Positions 7,766-14,414 of a stretch of 48,249 nucleotides of DNA are shown in pieces. The position numbers and the translations under genes are program-made. The stretch's first letter is position 1. Every line of letters begins with the position of its first letter. The stretch comes from Candidatus Rifleibacteriota bacterium (GTDB lineage: Bacteria; Riflebacteria; Ozemobacteria; Ozemobacterales; Ozemobacteraceae), in the NCBI GenBank assembly GCA_022704885.1, contig JAKJFO010000009.1:1-48249 (forward strand). Direction: 5' to 3'. The notes below the pieces were generated by a model. It searched no databases. It had not been told where the DNA came from and was given only the letters and a program-made list of their open reading frames with translations.

Positions 7766-9304
7766 TTATTTTTTTCGGGAAATAAGTGACAGGCCGGTCA
7801 TGGCTGCCGGTTTTTCGATGCCAAGAAGTTCGAGTACGGTCGGTGCTATATCGCAGAGACGCCCTTCAGGTCTCAGTTCATAAGATGAACGAGAAAGAAT
7901 GCAGCAGGGCACCGGATTAACCGTATGCTCGGTGAATGCTTCACCGGTTTCTTTGTCTACCATCTGCTCGGCATTGCCGTGGTCAGCGGTGATTATGCAA
8001 TCGTAACCCTTTTCGTAAGCGACCGGAATCGCCTTCGACAGCACGCAGTCAACTGTGCTGACAGCTTTCATCGCTGCTTCCATGATACCGGTATGGCCGA
8101 CCATGTCGCAGTTGGCAAAGTTAACCATGATGAAACCGTATTTTTCGCTGCGCAGCTTTTCGACAAGGTATTCACCAACTTCAAAAGCCGACATTTCTGG
8201 CTTGAGATCGTAAGTCTTGACCTTGGGACTGGGTACCATGTGCCGGTCTTCGAGCGCGAATGGCGGCTCGTAACCACCATTGGTGAAGTAGGTGACGTGT
8301 GCGTATTTTTCGGTTTCGGCGAGACGCAGCTGGGCAATTTTGTTGTCGGCCAGAACCGAGCCGAGCACGCTGTCAAGGCGCTGTGGCGCAAAAATTACCG
8401 GAAATTTGAATTCGTCAGAATAATGGGTGAAACTCAGATAGTCGACCTGCATTTCCTTGCGCTTGAACTCTTCGAATTCAGGCTGAGTAAACACCTTGCT
8501 GATCTGGCGCATGCGATCGGCCCTGAAGTTGAAGGCCAGAATGGTGTCGCCATCATCTATAGTCGCGATCGGGTCGCCGTTAGCTTCGATCACCACCGGC
8601 AAAACGAATTCGTCGGTTACGTTGACCTTGTATGAGGCTTCCATGGCAAGCACCGGATCGGTGGCGCGGTTGCCGACGCCATGCACAAGGGCCAGATAAG
8701 CCTTTTCGACTCTCTCCCAGCGGTTGTCGCGGTCCATCGCGTAATAGCGCCCTGAAATAGTGGCAATCTGCCCGACACCGATCTCGCGGGTGCGTTCGAT
8801 CAGGTCTCTGATAAAATGCACGCCGCTGGTCGGTGAAGTGTCGCGACCATCGGTGAACGCATGAATGAAAACTCTGGTGAGCCCCTGGTCTTTGGCCAGC
8901 TTTAAAATAGCGCTGATATGATTGATGTGGCTGTGAACTCCGCCATCGGAAACCAGTCCGTAGAGATGCAGTGCCTTGCCGGACTTTTTGAGGCGCGCGA
9001 AGGCGTCGAGCATGGTTTTGTTTTCAAAAAACGAACCGTCTTCGATTGAAAGATTGATGCGAGTTATATCCTGATACACGATTCGGCCGGCGCCAATATT
9101 GAGATGGCCGACTTCAGAATTTCCCATCTGGCCTTCTGGAAGGCCAACATCGAGACCTGAGGCACCAAGACGGGTGAATGGGCGTTCTTCGAACAGCTTG
9201 TTGATGAATTCAGGATTAGCAGCATGAACAGCGTTGCCTTCAGTGGCTTCTGAAATGCCAAAGCCATCGAGAATGATCAGCAGGACTTTTGATTTTGATT
9301 CCAT
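7766..9304 (-). CDS. gpmI: 2,3-bisphosphoglycerate-independent phosphoglycerate mutase
   Basis: 512 residues, the usual GpmI length. It interconverts 3- and 2-phosphoglycerate in glycolysis, using two Mn ions. LLIILDGFG carries the first metal Asp (residue 12), and GQMGNSEVGHLNIGAGR holds the phosphorylated Ser at residue 62. Further family motifs are the HAFTDGRDTSP substrate-site segment, SGRYYAMDRDNRW, NFRADRMRQI, NFANCDMVGHTG and TADHGNAEQM with metal ligands. Start: ATG 9304, with a modest aagg site about 9 nt upstream. A strong promoter lies upstream and gmk follows. Confidence 0.97.
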   Translation of the reverse strand: MESKSKVLLIILDGFGISEATEGNAVHAANPEFINKLFEERPFTRLGASGLDVGLPEGQMGNSEVGHLNIGAGRIVYQDITRINLSIEDGSFFENKTMLDAFARLKKSGKALHLYGLVSDGGVHSHINHISAILKLAKDQGLTRVFIHAFTDGRDTSPTSGVHFIRDLIERTREIGVGQIATISGRYYAMDRDNRWERVEKAYLALVHGVGNRATDPVLAMEASYKVNVTDEFVLPVVIEANGDPIATIDDGDTILAFNFRADRMRQISKVFTQPEFEEFKRKEMQVDYLSFTHYSDEFKFPVIFAPQRLDSVLGSVLADNKIAQLRLAETEKYAHVTYFTNGGYEPPFALEDRHMVPSPKVKTYDLKPEMSAFEVGEYLVEKLRSEKYGFIMVNFANCDMVGHTGIMEAAMKAVSTVDCVLSKAIPVAYEKGYDCIITADHGNAEQMVDKETGEAFTEHTVNPVPCCILSRSSYELRPEGRLCDIAPTVLELLGIEKPAAMTGLSLISRKK

Positions 9305-9348
9305 ATTTCAAACCTTGCTAAAAATTGAAAATACCTCAGGTTTGGCGG

Positions 9349-9378
9349 ATTATAACCGCGTCGGCATGCATATGTCAA
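9349..9378 (-). promoter_or_regulatory. Consensus sigma70 promoter of gpmI-gmk
   Basis: On the minus strand TTGACA (9378-9373) and TATAAT (9354-9349) are 18 nt apart. Both hexamers match consensus, and the implied leader is about 38 nt to the gpmI ATG. Confidence 0.9.
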
Positions 9379-9415
9379 ATTTTAGCCGGCAGAGGCTTTA
9401 TCAGTGCCATTTGCG

Positions 9416-9444
9416 TTGACTTTCACGAGACGCTCTGGTAAAAA
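9416..9444 (+). promoter_or_regulatory. Possible sigma70 promoter of pth with almost no leader
   Basis: TTGACT (9416-9421), 17 nt, TAAAAA (9439-9444). The -10 is only four of six, and the pth ATG follows 8 nt later, so a transcript from here would be nearly leaderless. No Shine-Dalgarno is seen before that ATG, which is consistent with this. Confidence 0.4.
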
Positions 9445-9452
9445 ACAGACAT

Positions 9453-10058
9453 ATGATAATCGCAGGACTGGGTAATCCCGGAAGAGAATACGAAAACACC
9501 AGACATAACGCCGGATTCTGGGCTGCAGACACCATTGCCGCCAGATTCAGAGTCGATATGGGGCAAAGAAGACACCAGGCTTTAACTGGCCATCTTCTGC
9601 TGCACGGCCAGCAGCATCTTCTCGCCAAGCCGCAAACGTACATGAATCTTTCCGGCGAAGCGATTGCCGGCCTGATGCTGGAGAACGACATTCCGCCAGA
9701 AGAACTGCTGGTGATTCTTGACGACATAAATCTGCCGACAGGGCGAATTAGAATGCGGGCCTGCGGCAGCGATGGCGGGCACAACGGCCTTAAATCAATA
9801 ATCAGTCATATCGGCCGCAATTTCTGGCGCCTGCGTATCGGTGTCGGGCAACCGGCCGGCGACGAAACGATTCCCCACAACAAACTGGTATCACACGTTC
9901 TCGGAACCGTCTCTGAAGATGAAATGGCGACATTTCGCCTGGTTCTTGCCGAGATCCCGGAAATGGCAGCACTCTGGCTGCTGGGCATGGGCAACAAGGC
10001 GATGACCCGCTACAACGGCGTAGATTTTCTTCATCCTGAAACTCCAGAGACAGAATGA
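9453..10058 (+). CDS. pth: Peptidyl-tRNA hydrolase
   Basis: 201 residues, typical of Pth. It releases peptides from peptidyl-tRNA that has dropped off the ribosome. The N-terminal IAGLGNPGREYENTRHNAGF contains the substrate Asn (residue 8) and the catalytic His (residue 18). KPQTYMNLSG gives the conserved Asn, LVILDDINLPTG the conserved Asp near residue 90, and GSDGGHNGLKSI the late His/Asn pair. The start at the first Met of MIIAGLGN fits the family. It is divergent from gpmI and followed by the promoter of the cheC operon. Confidence 0.97.
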   Translation: MIIAGLGNPGREYENTRHNAGFWAADTIAARFRVDMGQRRHQALTGHLLLHGQQHLLAKPQTYMNLSGEAIAGLMLENDIPPEELLVILDDINLPTGRIRMRACGSDGGHNGLKSIISHIGRNFWRLRIGVGQPAGDETIPHNKLVSHVLGTVSEDEMATFRLVLAEIPEMAALWLLGMGNKAMTRYNGVDFLHPETPETE

Positions 10059-10072
10059 TGAAAATGCAGCTA

Positions 10073-10101
10073 TTGCATTATGAATCGGGCTGCTTTATAA
10101 T
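10073..10101 (+). promoter_or_regulatory. Sigma70 promoter of the cheC-cheD-sigma operon
   Basis: TTGCAT (10073-10078), 17 nt, TATAAT (10096-10101). The implied start near 10108 leaves a leader of about 24 nt that contains the Shine-Dalgarno gagg at 10122-10125. Confidence 0.85.
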
Positions 10102-10131
10102 GGCACTGATTTGTACCTAATGAGGTTGCTG

Positions 10132-10749
10132 ATGGAAGATGTTACCACCCTGACCAAAATACAGCTCGACGCTCTTAGAGAAGTCGGCAACATCGGTTCT
10201 GGCAATGCCGCCAGTGCTCTGGCGCAGTTTCTAAACCGCAAAATCGACATGGCAGTGCCAAGCGCTGCCATACTGGACTTCAAGGATATTCCGGCACTGC
10301 TCGGTGGCCCGGCCACCCGTGTCATGGGTATATTTTTGAAGGTTCTCGGCGAAATTTCCGGGCGCTTTCTCCTCCTGATCCCGGAAAAAACGTCAATCAA
10401 GCTGCTTAAGACGCTTATTCCCGGCTGCGAAATTGAAGATCCGCTCAAAATGTCGGAACTCGAAGGTTCCTGCATGCGCGAAGTCGGCAATATTCTGGCC
10501 GGGGCTTTTCTTAATGCGCTGGCCACCCTTACTCAGACGCCAATGCTCAACTCGCTGCCGTCGATGACCTATGACATGGCCGGAGCCATGATCGACAGTG
10601 TTGTTGCCGACATGACAGCAGTGAGCGACAAGGTTCTGATGATCGAAACATCGTTCATCGAAAGCGAAGAAGACTTGAGAATACACATTTTTCTGCTGCC
10701 TGAACCCAAGTCTCTCACACTTTTGCTGCAGAAGATCGGAGTCATCTAA
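10132..10749 (+). CDS. cheC: CheC-type CheY-P phosphatase
   Basis: 205 residues from ATG 10132, with gagg 6 nt upstream; ATG 10120 and TTG 10111 are in frame but lack a site. CheC dephosphorylates CheY-P and is stimulated by CheD. Both active-site copies of the ExxN signature are present: LREVGNIGSGN (Glu17, Asn20) and MREVGNILAG (Glu117, Asn120), as in full-length two-site CheC rather than CheX. cheD follows 3 nt after the stop, the usual partner pairing. No cheA, cheY or receptors are in the window, so it presumably acts on a chemotaxis system encoded elsewhere. Confidence 0.93.
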   Translation: MEDVTTLTKIQLDALREVGNIGSGNAASALAQFLNRKIDMAVPSAAILDFKDIPALLGGPATRVMGIFLKVLGEISGRFLLLIPEKTSIKLLKTLIPGCEIEDPLKMSELEGSCMREVGNILAGAFLNALATLTQTPMLNSLPSMTYDMAGAMIDSVVADMTAVSDKVLMIETSFIESEEDLRIHIFLLPEPKSLTLLLQKIGVI

Positions 10750-10752
10750 GAC

Positions 10753-11241
10753 ATGTCTGTCGTCATTCCGGTCGGTATGGGCGAACTCAAGGTCGCCAGA
10801 AGTCCAGAAACCCTCGCGGTCTATGGAATTGGCTCATGCGTAATCGTTTCTCTCTACGACACCAAAAGCAAAGTCGGCGGCATAGCCCATGTCATGTTGC
10901 CCGACTCGAGCGGCATCGACAAAGAGCGTCTGAACCCCAACAAATTTGCCGACACGGCAATTCCTGCGCTCTACGAAGCGATTAAGGGCGAAGACGGTGT
11001 ATTCAAGGGAAACCTGCACGCAAAGATCGTTGGCGGCTCCGAGATGTTCCCGCCGACAGAAGATTTCGAAAACAATATCGGCCGCGATAACACTGCTGCG
11101 GTAAAGAAGGCGCTCAAAAAGATGGGCTTTCCGATAATCGCCGAAGATACCGGTGGCAAACGCGGGCGCTCGATCGAATTTGATCTCGAATCCGGCCTTA
11201 TCAGGCTTTCAATACTGGGCGAAGAAACAAGAGAACTGTAA
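10753..11241 (+). CDS. cheD: Chemoreceptor glutamine deamidase CheD
   Basis: 162 residues. CheD deamidates Gln side chains of chemoreceptors and binds CheC to raise its phosphatase activity. The catalytic Cys sits in YGIGSCVIVSLYD (Cys29) and the His in GGIAHVMLPDS (His46), both at the positions expected for the family. KIVGGSEMF and AEDTGGKRGRSIEFD are further conserved blocks. Directly follows cheC and abuts the next ORF, whose ATG comes immediately after the stop. All catalytic positions I can recognise are intact. Confidence 0.95.
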   Translation: MSVVIPVGMGELKVARSPETLAVYGIGSCVIVSLYDTKSKVGGIAHVMLPDSSGIDKERLNPNKFADTAIPALYEAIKGEDGVFKGNLHAKIVGGSEMFPPTEDFENNIGRDNTAAVKKALKKMGFPIIAEDTGGKRGRSIEFDLESGLIRLSILGEETREL

Positions 11242-11646
11242 ATGACCCGATTATCACTGCTCATGGGTTTGTTCATGGCCGTTACCGTAACCGGCATAGT
11301 TGTGCTGCTGGCGGTATTGGGCAATGTCAATTCAGGAACAATGATCTATCGCGGTTGTGTGATATTTTTTATCTTTGGCACACTTGGCACGGTACTCGGC
11401 AGCTTCCTTGAAGTGCTGCTTCTGCCAGGCACCACCGAAAAAGAGGCCGAAAAACTGAAACAGGAAATGATGCTTGAAGACTCCGAACTGCAGGCTGAGC
11501 TCGGCGATCTTCTCGACGACAACAATAACACCAGGCACAGGCCGGAAAACTATGGCACCCCTACCGATGGGGCCGGACAGCACGCACAGGCAAGGTCTTT
11601 CGACAGCGAAGCGACCTCGCACGGTGGTTCTGCCGCAGCTTCATAA
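11242..11646 (+). CDS. Two-helix membrane protein in the chemotaxis/sigma operon
   Basis: 134 residues. Two hydrophobic helices (about residues 5-27 and 37-60) are joined by a short polar turn. A charged, probably helical stretch follows (EKEAEKLKQEMMLEDSELQ, then LGDLLDD), and the tail is low in complexity and rich in Asn, His, Gly and Ser. I do not recognise a family. It starts without a gap after cheD and is followed 24 nt later by the sigma-factor gene, so it is co-transcribed. The topology suggests a small inner-membrane protein with a cytoplasmic tail; a partner role to the chemotaxis proteins or sigma factor is only a guess. Confidence 0.7.
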   Translation: MTRLSLLMGLFMAVTVTGIVVLLAVLGNVNSGTMIYRGCVIFFIFGTLGTVLGSFLEVLLLPGTTEKEAEKLKQEMMLEDSELQAELGDLLDDNNNTRHRPENYGTPTDGAGQHAQARSFDSEATSHGGSAAAS

Positions 11647-11670
11647 GGCAGCCAGACACGGAGGGATGAT

Positions 11671-12510
11671 GTGAACAAAGAACTTCTGGTAGGAAACGAA
11701 TCGCAGGAAATTACTGATCCCAAGCTGAAAGCCCGTCTTCAGGACGAAGAGGACCAGCACCTCTGGGAACAGTACAAGACCAATCATGATCAGCGCATCA
11801 AAGACGCACTGATCATGAAGTATGCATCATTCGTCAAATACGTGGCCGGCCGCATTGCGGTCAATCTGCCCAGCAACGTCGAATTCGACGATCTCGTCAG
11901 CTATGGCATACTGGGTCTGATCGACGCCATCGACAAGTATGACTCTGACCGCAATGTCAAATTCAAGACTTACGCCAAAACCCGTATTCGCGGCGCAATA
12001 TTCGATGAACTGCGCGTTCTCGACTGGACACCCCGATCGATACGCCAGAAGGCCCGCAAGCTCGAAAAGGCCTATGCCAAACTTGAAGGCAAACTCGGCC
12101 GCGACGCCCGCGACGAAGAAGTTGCCGAATATCTCAACATCGACATCTCAGAGCTGCACAAGCTTTTTGACGAAACCAAAAAGTCTCTGCTGCTCTCGCT
12201 CGACGAAATCTTTTATGACGACGAAGAAGGCTCTTCACGCTTCGACTTCATCGAAGACCAGAAAAGCGACAACCCCCAGACCAAAATCGAGGAAGCCGAG
12301 GCCAAAAAGATTCTGGCCGACGCCATCTCAAAACTCTCTGACCGTGAGCGTATGGTCATCACTCTGTATTACTATGAAGAACTGACATCGAAGGAAATCG
12401 GCAAGATCCTCGGGGTCTCTGATTCACGTGTTTCGCAGCTGCATACCAAGGCGATTCTGCGCCTGCGCGGCAGACTGAGCCGCATCAAGGAAGCCCTGAT
12501 GTCGAGCTGA
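11671..12510 (+). CDS. FliA/WhiG-type sigma factor (sigma-28 class)
   Basis: 279 residues from GTG 11671, with ggaggg ending 5 nt upstream; two out-of-frame ATGs lie between the site and the GTG. Region 2 is clear (LIMKYASFVKYVAGR, FDDLVSYGILGLIDAIDKYD, FKTYAKTRIRGAIFDELR). The WTPRSIRQKA segment marks the region 2-3 transition typical of FliA/WhiG, region 3 follows (RDEEVAEYLNI), and region 4 has LSDRERMVITLYYYEELTSKEIG plus the helix-turn-helix GVSDSRVSQLH. This class drives flagellar, chemotaxis or developmental genes. It is last in the cheC operon and followed by a strong terminator. No anti-sigma factor FlgM is seen nearby. Confidence 0.93.
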   Translation: MNKELLVGNESQEITDPKLKARLQDEEDQHLWEQYKTNHDQRIKDALIMKYASFVKYVAGRIAVNLPSNVEFDDLVSYGILGLIDAIDKYDSDRNVKFKTYAKTRIRGAIFDELRVLDWTPRSIRQKARKLEKAYAKLEGKLGRDARDEEVAEYLNIDISELHKLFDETKKSLLLSLDEIFYDDEEGSSRFDFIEDQKSDNPQTKIEEAEAKKILADAISKLSDRERMVITLYYYEELTSKEIGKILGVSDSRVSQLHTKAILRLRGRLSRIKEALMSS

Positions 12511-12533
12511 TGCAACAACAGCCTTTTTTTATT

Positions 12534-12573
12534 ACCGGCGGCGCCATGAATTGATCATGGCGCCGCCGGTTTT
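12534..12573 (+). terminator. Strong rho-independent terminator of the cheC-sigma operon
   Basis: A perfect 16-bp GC-rich stem (12534-12549 with 12555-12570) closes on the 5-nt loop attga and is followed by ttt. A T7 run also precedes it at 12524-12530. Confidence 0.88.
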
Positions 12574-12583
12574 AACGGGATAT

Positions 12584-12619
12584 AAAAACGGGCCACCGCT
12601 GATGCGATGACCCGTTTTT
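12584..12619. terminator. Second terminator, usable on the minus strand
   Basis: aaaaacggg (12584-12592) pairs perfectly with cccgttttt (12611-12619) around an 18-nt loop. The A-run and T-run flanks make it bidirectional; it would end the minus-strand HAMP gene and back up the preceding terminator. Confidence 0.75.
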
Positions 12620-12636
12620 GTTTGCCACCCTGTTTT

Positions 12637-13263
12637 TCAGGTGTGTTTTGCTTCTTCAACTGCTTCGTCAAGCTCGATTACCACACTGGCGGCACCGCTG
12701 TCGGCACCTTCGATCTTGAACTGCTTGATCAGCTCACTGAGCTCGGTAGCGTTGGCAGCAAGTTTCTTGAACTTGTCATCGCTTTCGAGACTGTCAAGCT
12801 TTACAGCGATATCGTCTGAAAGAGTTTTGGCCTTGGCCAGAGTTACTCTGAATTTTCTGAGCAGATCGTTGAGTGCGGCTGCCAGCTCCTTAAGATTATC
12901 ATTGCGACGCAGGCTGACTTCAAAGGTGAGATCGCCTTCGCTGATGCGCTTGATACTCTGTTCGAGCTTGTAGGCCGGGCCGGCGGTCTGGTGCGAGTAC
13001 ATGACACTGACAATGAATACGATAATCACATTGACGAAAATCAGAACGACCAGGCGTGGCCAGAATTCAGAAACGAAATCCTGCAGAACCATGGTCAGAC
13101 TGCGCACTTCTCCCACTGTTTTGGTGGTATTCACAAAATAAGAACCAAGTACGTATATGTTGCAGGCAGTAATGACTGCAACCAGAAAGGTCAGAAGCAG
13201 AATCGTTCCGGCAAATCTGCTCTGCATGTCTTTTGCGATAAAATAATTCTTACGCTGGCTCAA
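12637..13263 (-). CDS. Membrane protein with HAMP domain but no output domain
   Basis: 208 residues from a TTG start at 13263, fixed by an AGGAGG site (13271-13277) 7 nt upstream. The first membrane helix spans about residues 17-40, then a short periplasmic loop of some 30 residues, and a second helix at about 70-90. A HAMP-like linker follows (GPAYKLEQSIKRISEGDLTFEVSLRRNDNLKELAAALND), then an amphipathic coiled coil to the end with an acidic tail. Chemoreceptors have this layout but continue into a signalling hairpin or kinase; here the protein stops after the coiled coil. It may be a receptor fragment or a partner protein. It is divergent from the RlpA-like gene. Confidence 0.75.
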   Translation of the reverse strand: MSQRKNYFIAKDMQSRFAGTILLLTFLVAVITACNIYVLGSYFVNTTKTVGEVRSLTMVLQDFVSEFWPRLVVLIFVNVIIVFIVSVMYSHQTAGPAYKLEQSIKRISEGDLTFEVSLRRNDNLKELAAALNDLLRKFRVTLAKAKTLSDDIAVKLDSLESDDKFKKLAANATELSELIKQFKIEGADSGAASVVIELDEAVEEAKHT

Positions 13264-13306
13264 TGCTCAACCCTCCTGAGGGGCAAATTATCTGAAGACT
13301 GTGTTT

Positions 13307-13335
13307 ATCTTACTAACTGCCTGTTTTTTTGTCAA
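13307..13335 (-). promoter_or_regulatory. Sigma70-like promoter of the HAMP protein gene
   Basis: On the minus strand TTGACA (13335-13330), 17 nt, TAAGAT (13312-13307). The -35 is perfect, the -10 four of six. The implied leader carries the AGGAGG site at 13277-13271. Confidence 0.7.
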
Positions 13336-13413
13336 TGTAATACAACAGCTGAATTATAAAGATTACACGCTGCCGGGGTAAAAAAACTGGCGCAGTGTGC
13401 CGAGTTGGTGTAC

Positions 13414-13812
13414 ATGAAAAAGATATGCAGATTTCTGCCATTTTTGTTACTGGCGCTGCTTACTGCCGGTTGCGAAAGCAGCGGCAGCAAAAACCCGACC
13501 ACAGCTGATACCGGCTATTACCAGACCGGCATTGCTTCATGGTATGGCGCTGAATATCAGGGCAAGCCGACCGCTTCAGGCGAACGCTTCGACCGTAACG
13601 CCATGACTGCCGCCCACAGGGAACTGCCGTTCGACACCTGGGTTCAGGTATACAACCTGGAAAACGGTCGCAGGGTAAGAGTGCGCATCAATGATCGCGG
13701 GCCATTCAAAGAAGATCGCATCATCGACCTTTCAGAAAAGGCGGCCGACGAACTTGGCATGAAAATAGCCGGCCTGGCACAGGTCGGCATTGAAATCGTT
13801 TCGGGACCCTGA
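13414..13812 (+). CDS. RlpA-like double-psi beta-barrel lipoprotein
   Basis: 132 residues from ATG 13414; the TTG at 13405 and GTG at 13408 would add two or three residues only. The signal peptide ends in lipobox LTAGC with Cys near residue 20. A short Ser/Thr-rich linker precedes the RlpA core: GIASWYGAEYQGKPTASGE, then FDRNAMTAAHRELPFDTWVQV and RVRINDRGPF with the conserved Asp, then DLSEKAADELGM. RlpA proteins are outer-membrane lipoproteins; some cleave naked glycan strands of peptidoglycan at the septum. No SPOR domain is present, so this is the short form. It converges with the next gene with a 3-nt gap and no terminator. Confidence 0.88.
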   Translation: MKKICRFLPFLLLALLTAGCESSGSKNPTTADTGYYQTGIASWYGAEYQGKPTASGERFDRNAMTAAHRELPFDTWVQVYNLENGRRVRVRINDRGPFKEDRIIDLSEKAADELGMKIAGLAQVGIEIVSGP

Positions 13813-13815
13813 GGA

Positions 13816-14268
13816 TCAGAGCTGGTTGTCTTCGTCGCCCTTGGCGGTATAGCGCTGGTTTTCGTATATGGCCCAGCCGGTCATGCGGCCGCTTTTGCCC
13901 TTGTAAGGCGCATAAACATGGCCGCCGCGATGATCGTATTTATACATGCCATAAAACTGCACGAGACGCCCGACATCGAATCTGATCGTCTCTGAACCGG
14001 TAATATTATAGGTAAAATCGAATTCAGCCAGATTATCACGGGTTTTGATACGGCAACTGACCGAATCCGTGGCAACCTGCGGGTAAACCTGCACAATATT
14101 GCCGCCGTCGCGCACTTCCGCTTCCGGCAGCTTCTGCTCGAATGCATCGGCGATGGTCAGATCCTGGCTGAAGTAGTTAGCCAGAATAAAAATCGTAAAA
14201 ACGACAATTGGTATGGCGACGAGAATGGCCTTATCCTGCCACGTCAGTTCTGGTGGTCTTTTACTCAC
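13816..14268 (-). CDS. Membrane-anchored DUF3465-like protein
   Basis: 150 residues from GTG 14268, with ggag about 9 nt upstream. One N-terminal membrane helix lies at residues about 13-31, followed by an extracytoplasmic domain. The C-terminal half (DVGRLVQFYGMYKYDHRGGHVYAPYKG, then GWAIYENQRY) resembles from memory the DUF3465 family, in which a GE-Y-W-x-GG-H-W pattern precedes a closing GW...Y motif. No biochemical function is established for that family as far as I know. The family assignment is moderate. Convergent with the RlpA-like gene and divergent from the M23 peptidase gene, so it stands alone. Confidence 0.6.
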   Translation of the reverse strand: MSKRPPELTWQDKAILVAIPIVVFTIFILANYFSQDLTIADAFEQKLPEAEVRDGGNIVQVYPQVATDSVSCRIKTRDNLAEFDFTYNITGSETIRFDVGRLVQFYGMYKYDHRGGHVYAPYKGKSGRMTGWAIYENQRYTAKGDEDNQL

Positions 14269-14414
14269 TGATCATGACTCCCTGTGTGTGTGCTTGTTTC
14301 GAAAACAATAGCACAACTCGCGCCCGACGTCTATTGGCAAAGATATTTTTTTTACTGCTAAACAATCGCCTTTCTCATGTCGATTCTTTTACTACGGCAT
14401 AAACGAAGGAATTC

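Noticed and set aside
9453..10058. pth and arfB as a linked ribosome-rescue system
   Set aside because: They are 4 kb apart, in different operons and separated by unrelated genes; both are ordinary housekeeping genes.
14359..14386. TAAA-N16-GTCGATTC as a sigma28 promoter for the M23 peptidase gene
   Set aside because: Only five of eight positions match the -10 and the spacer is one too long; expected by chance.
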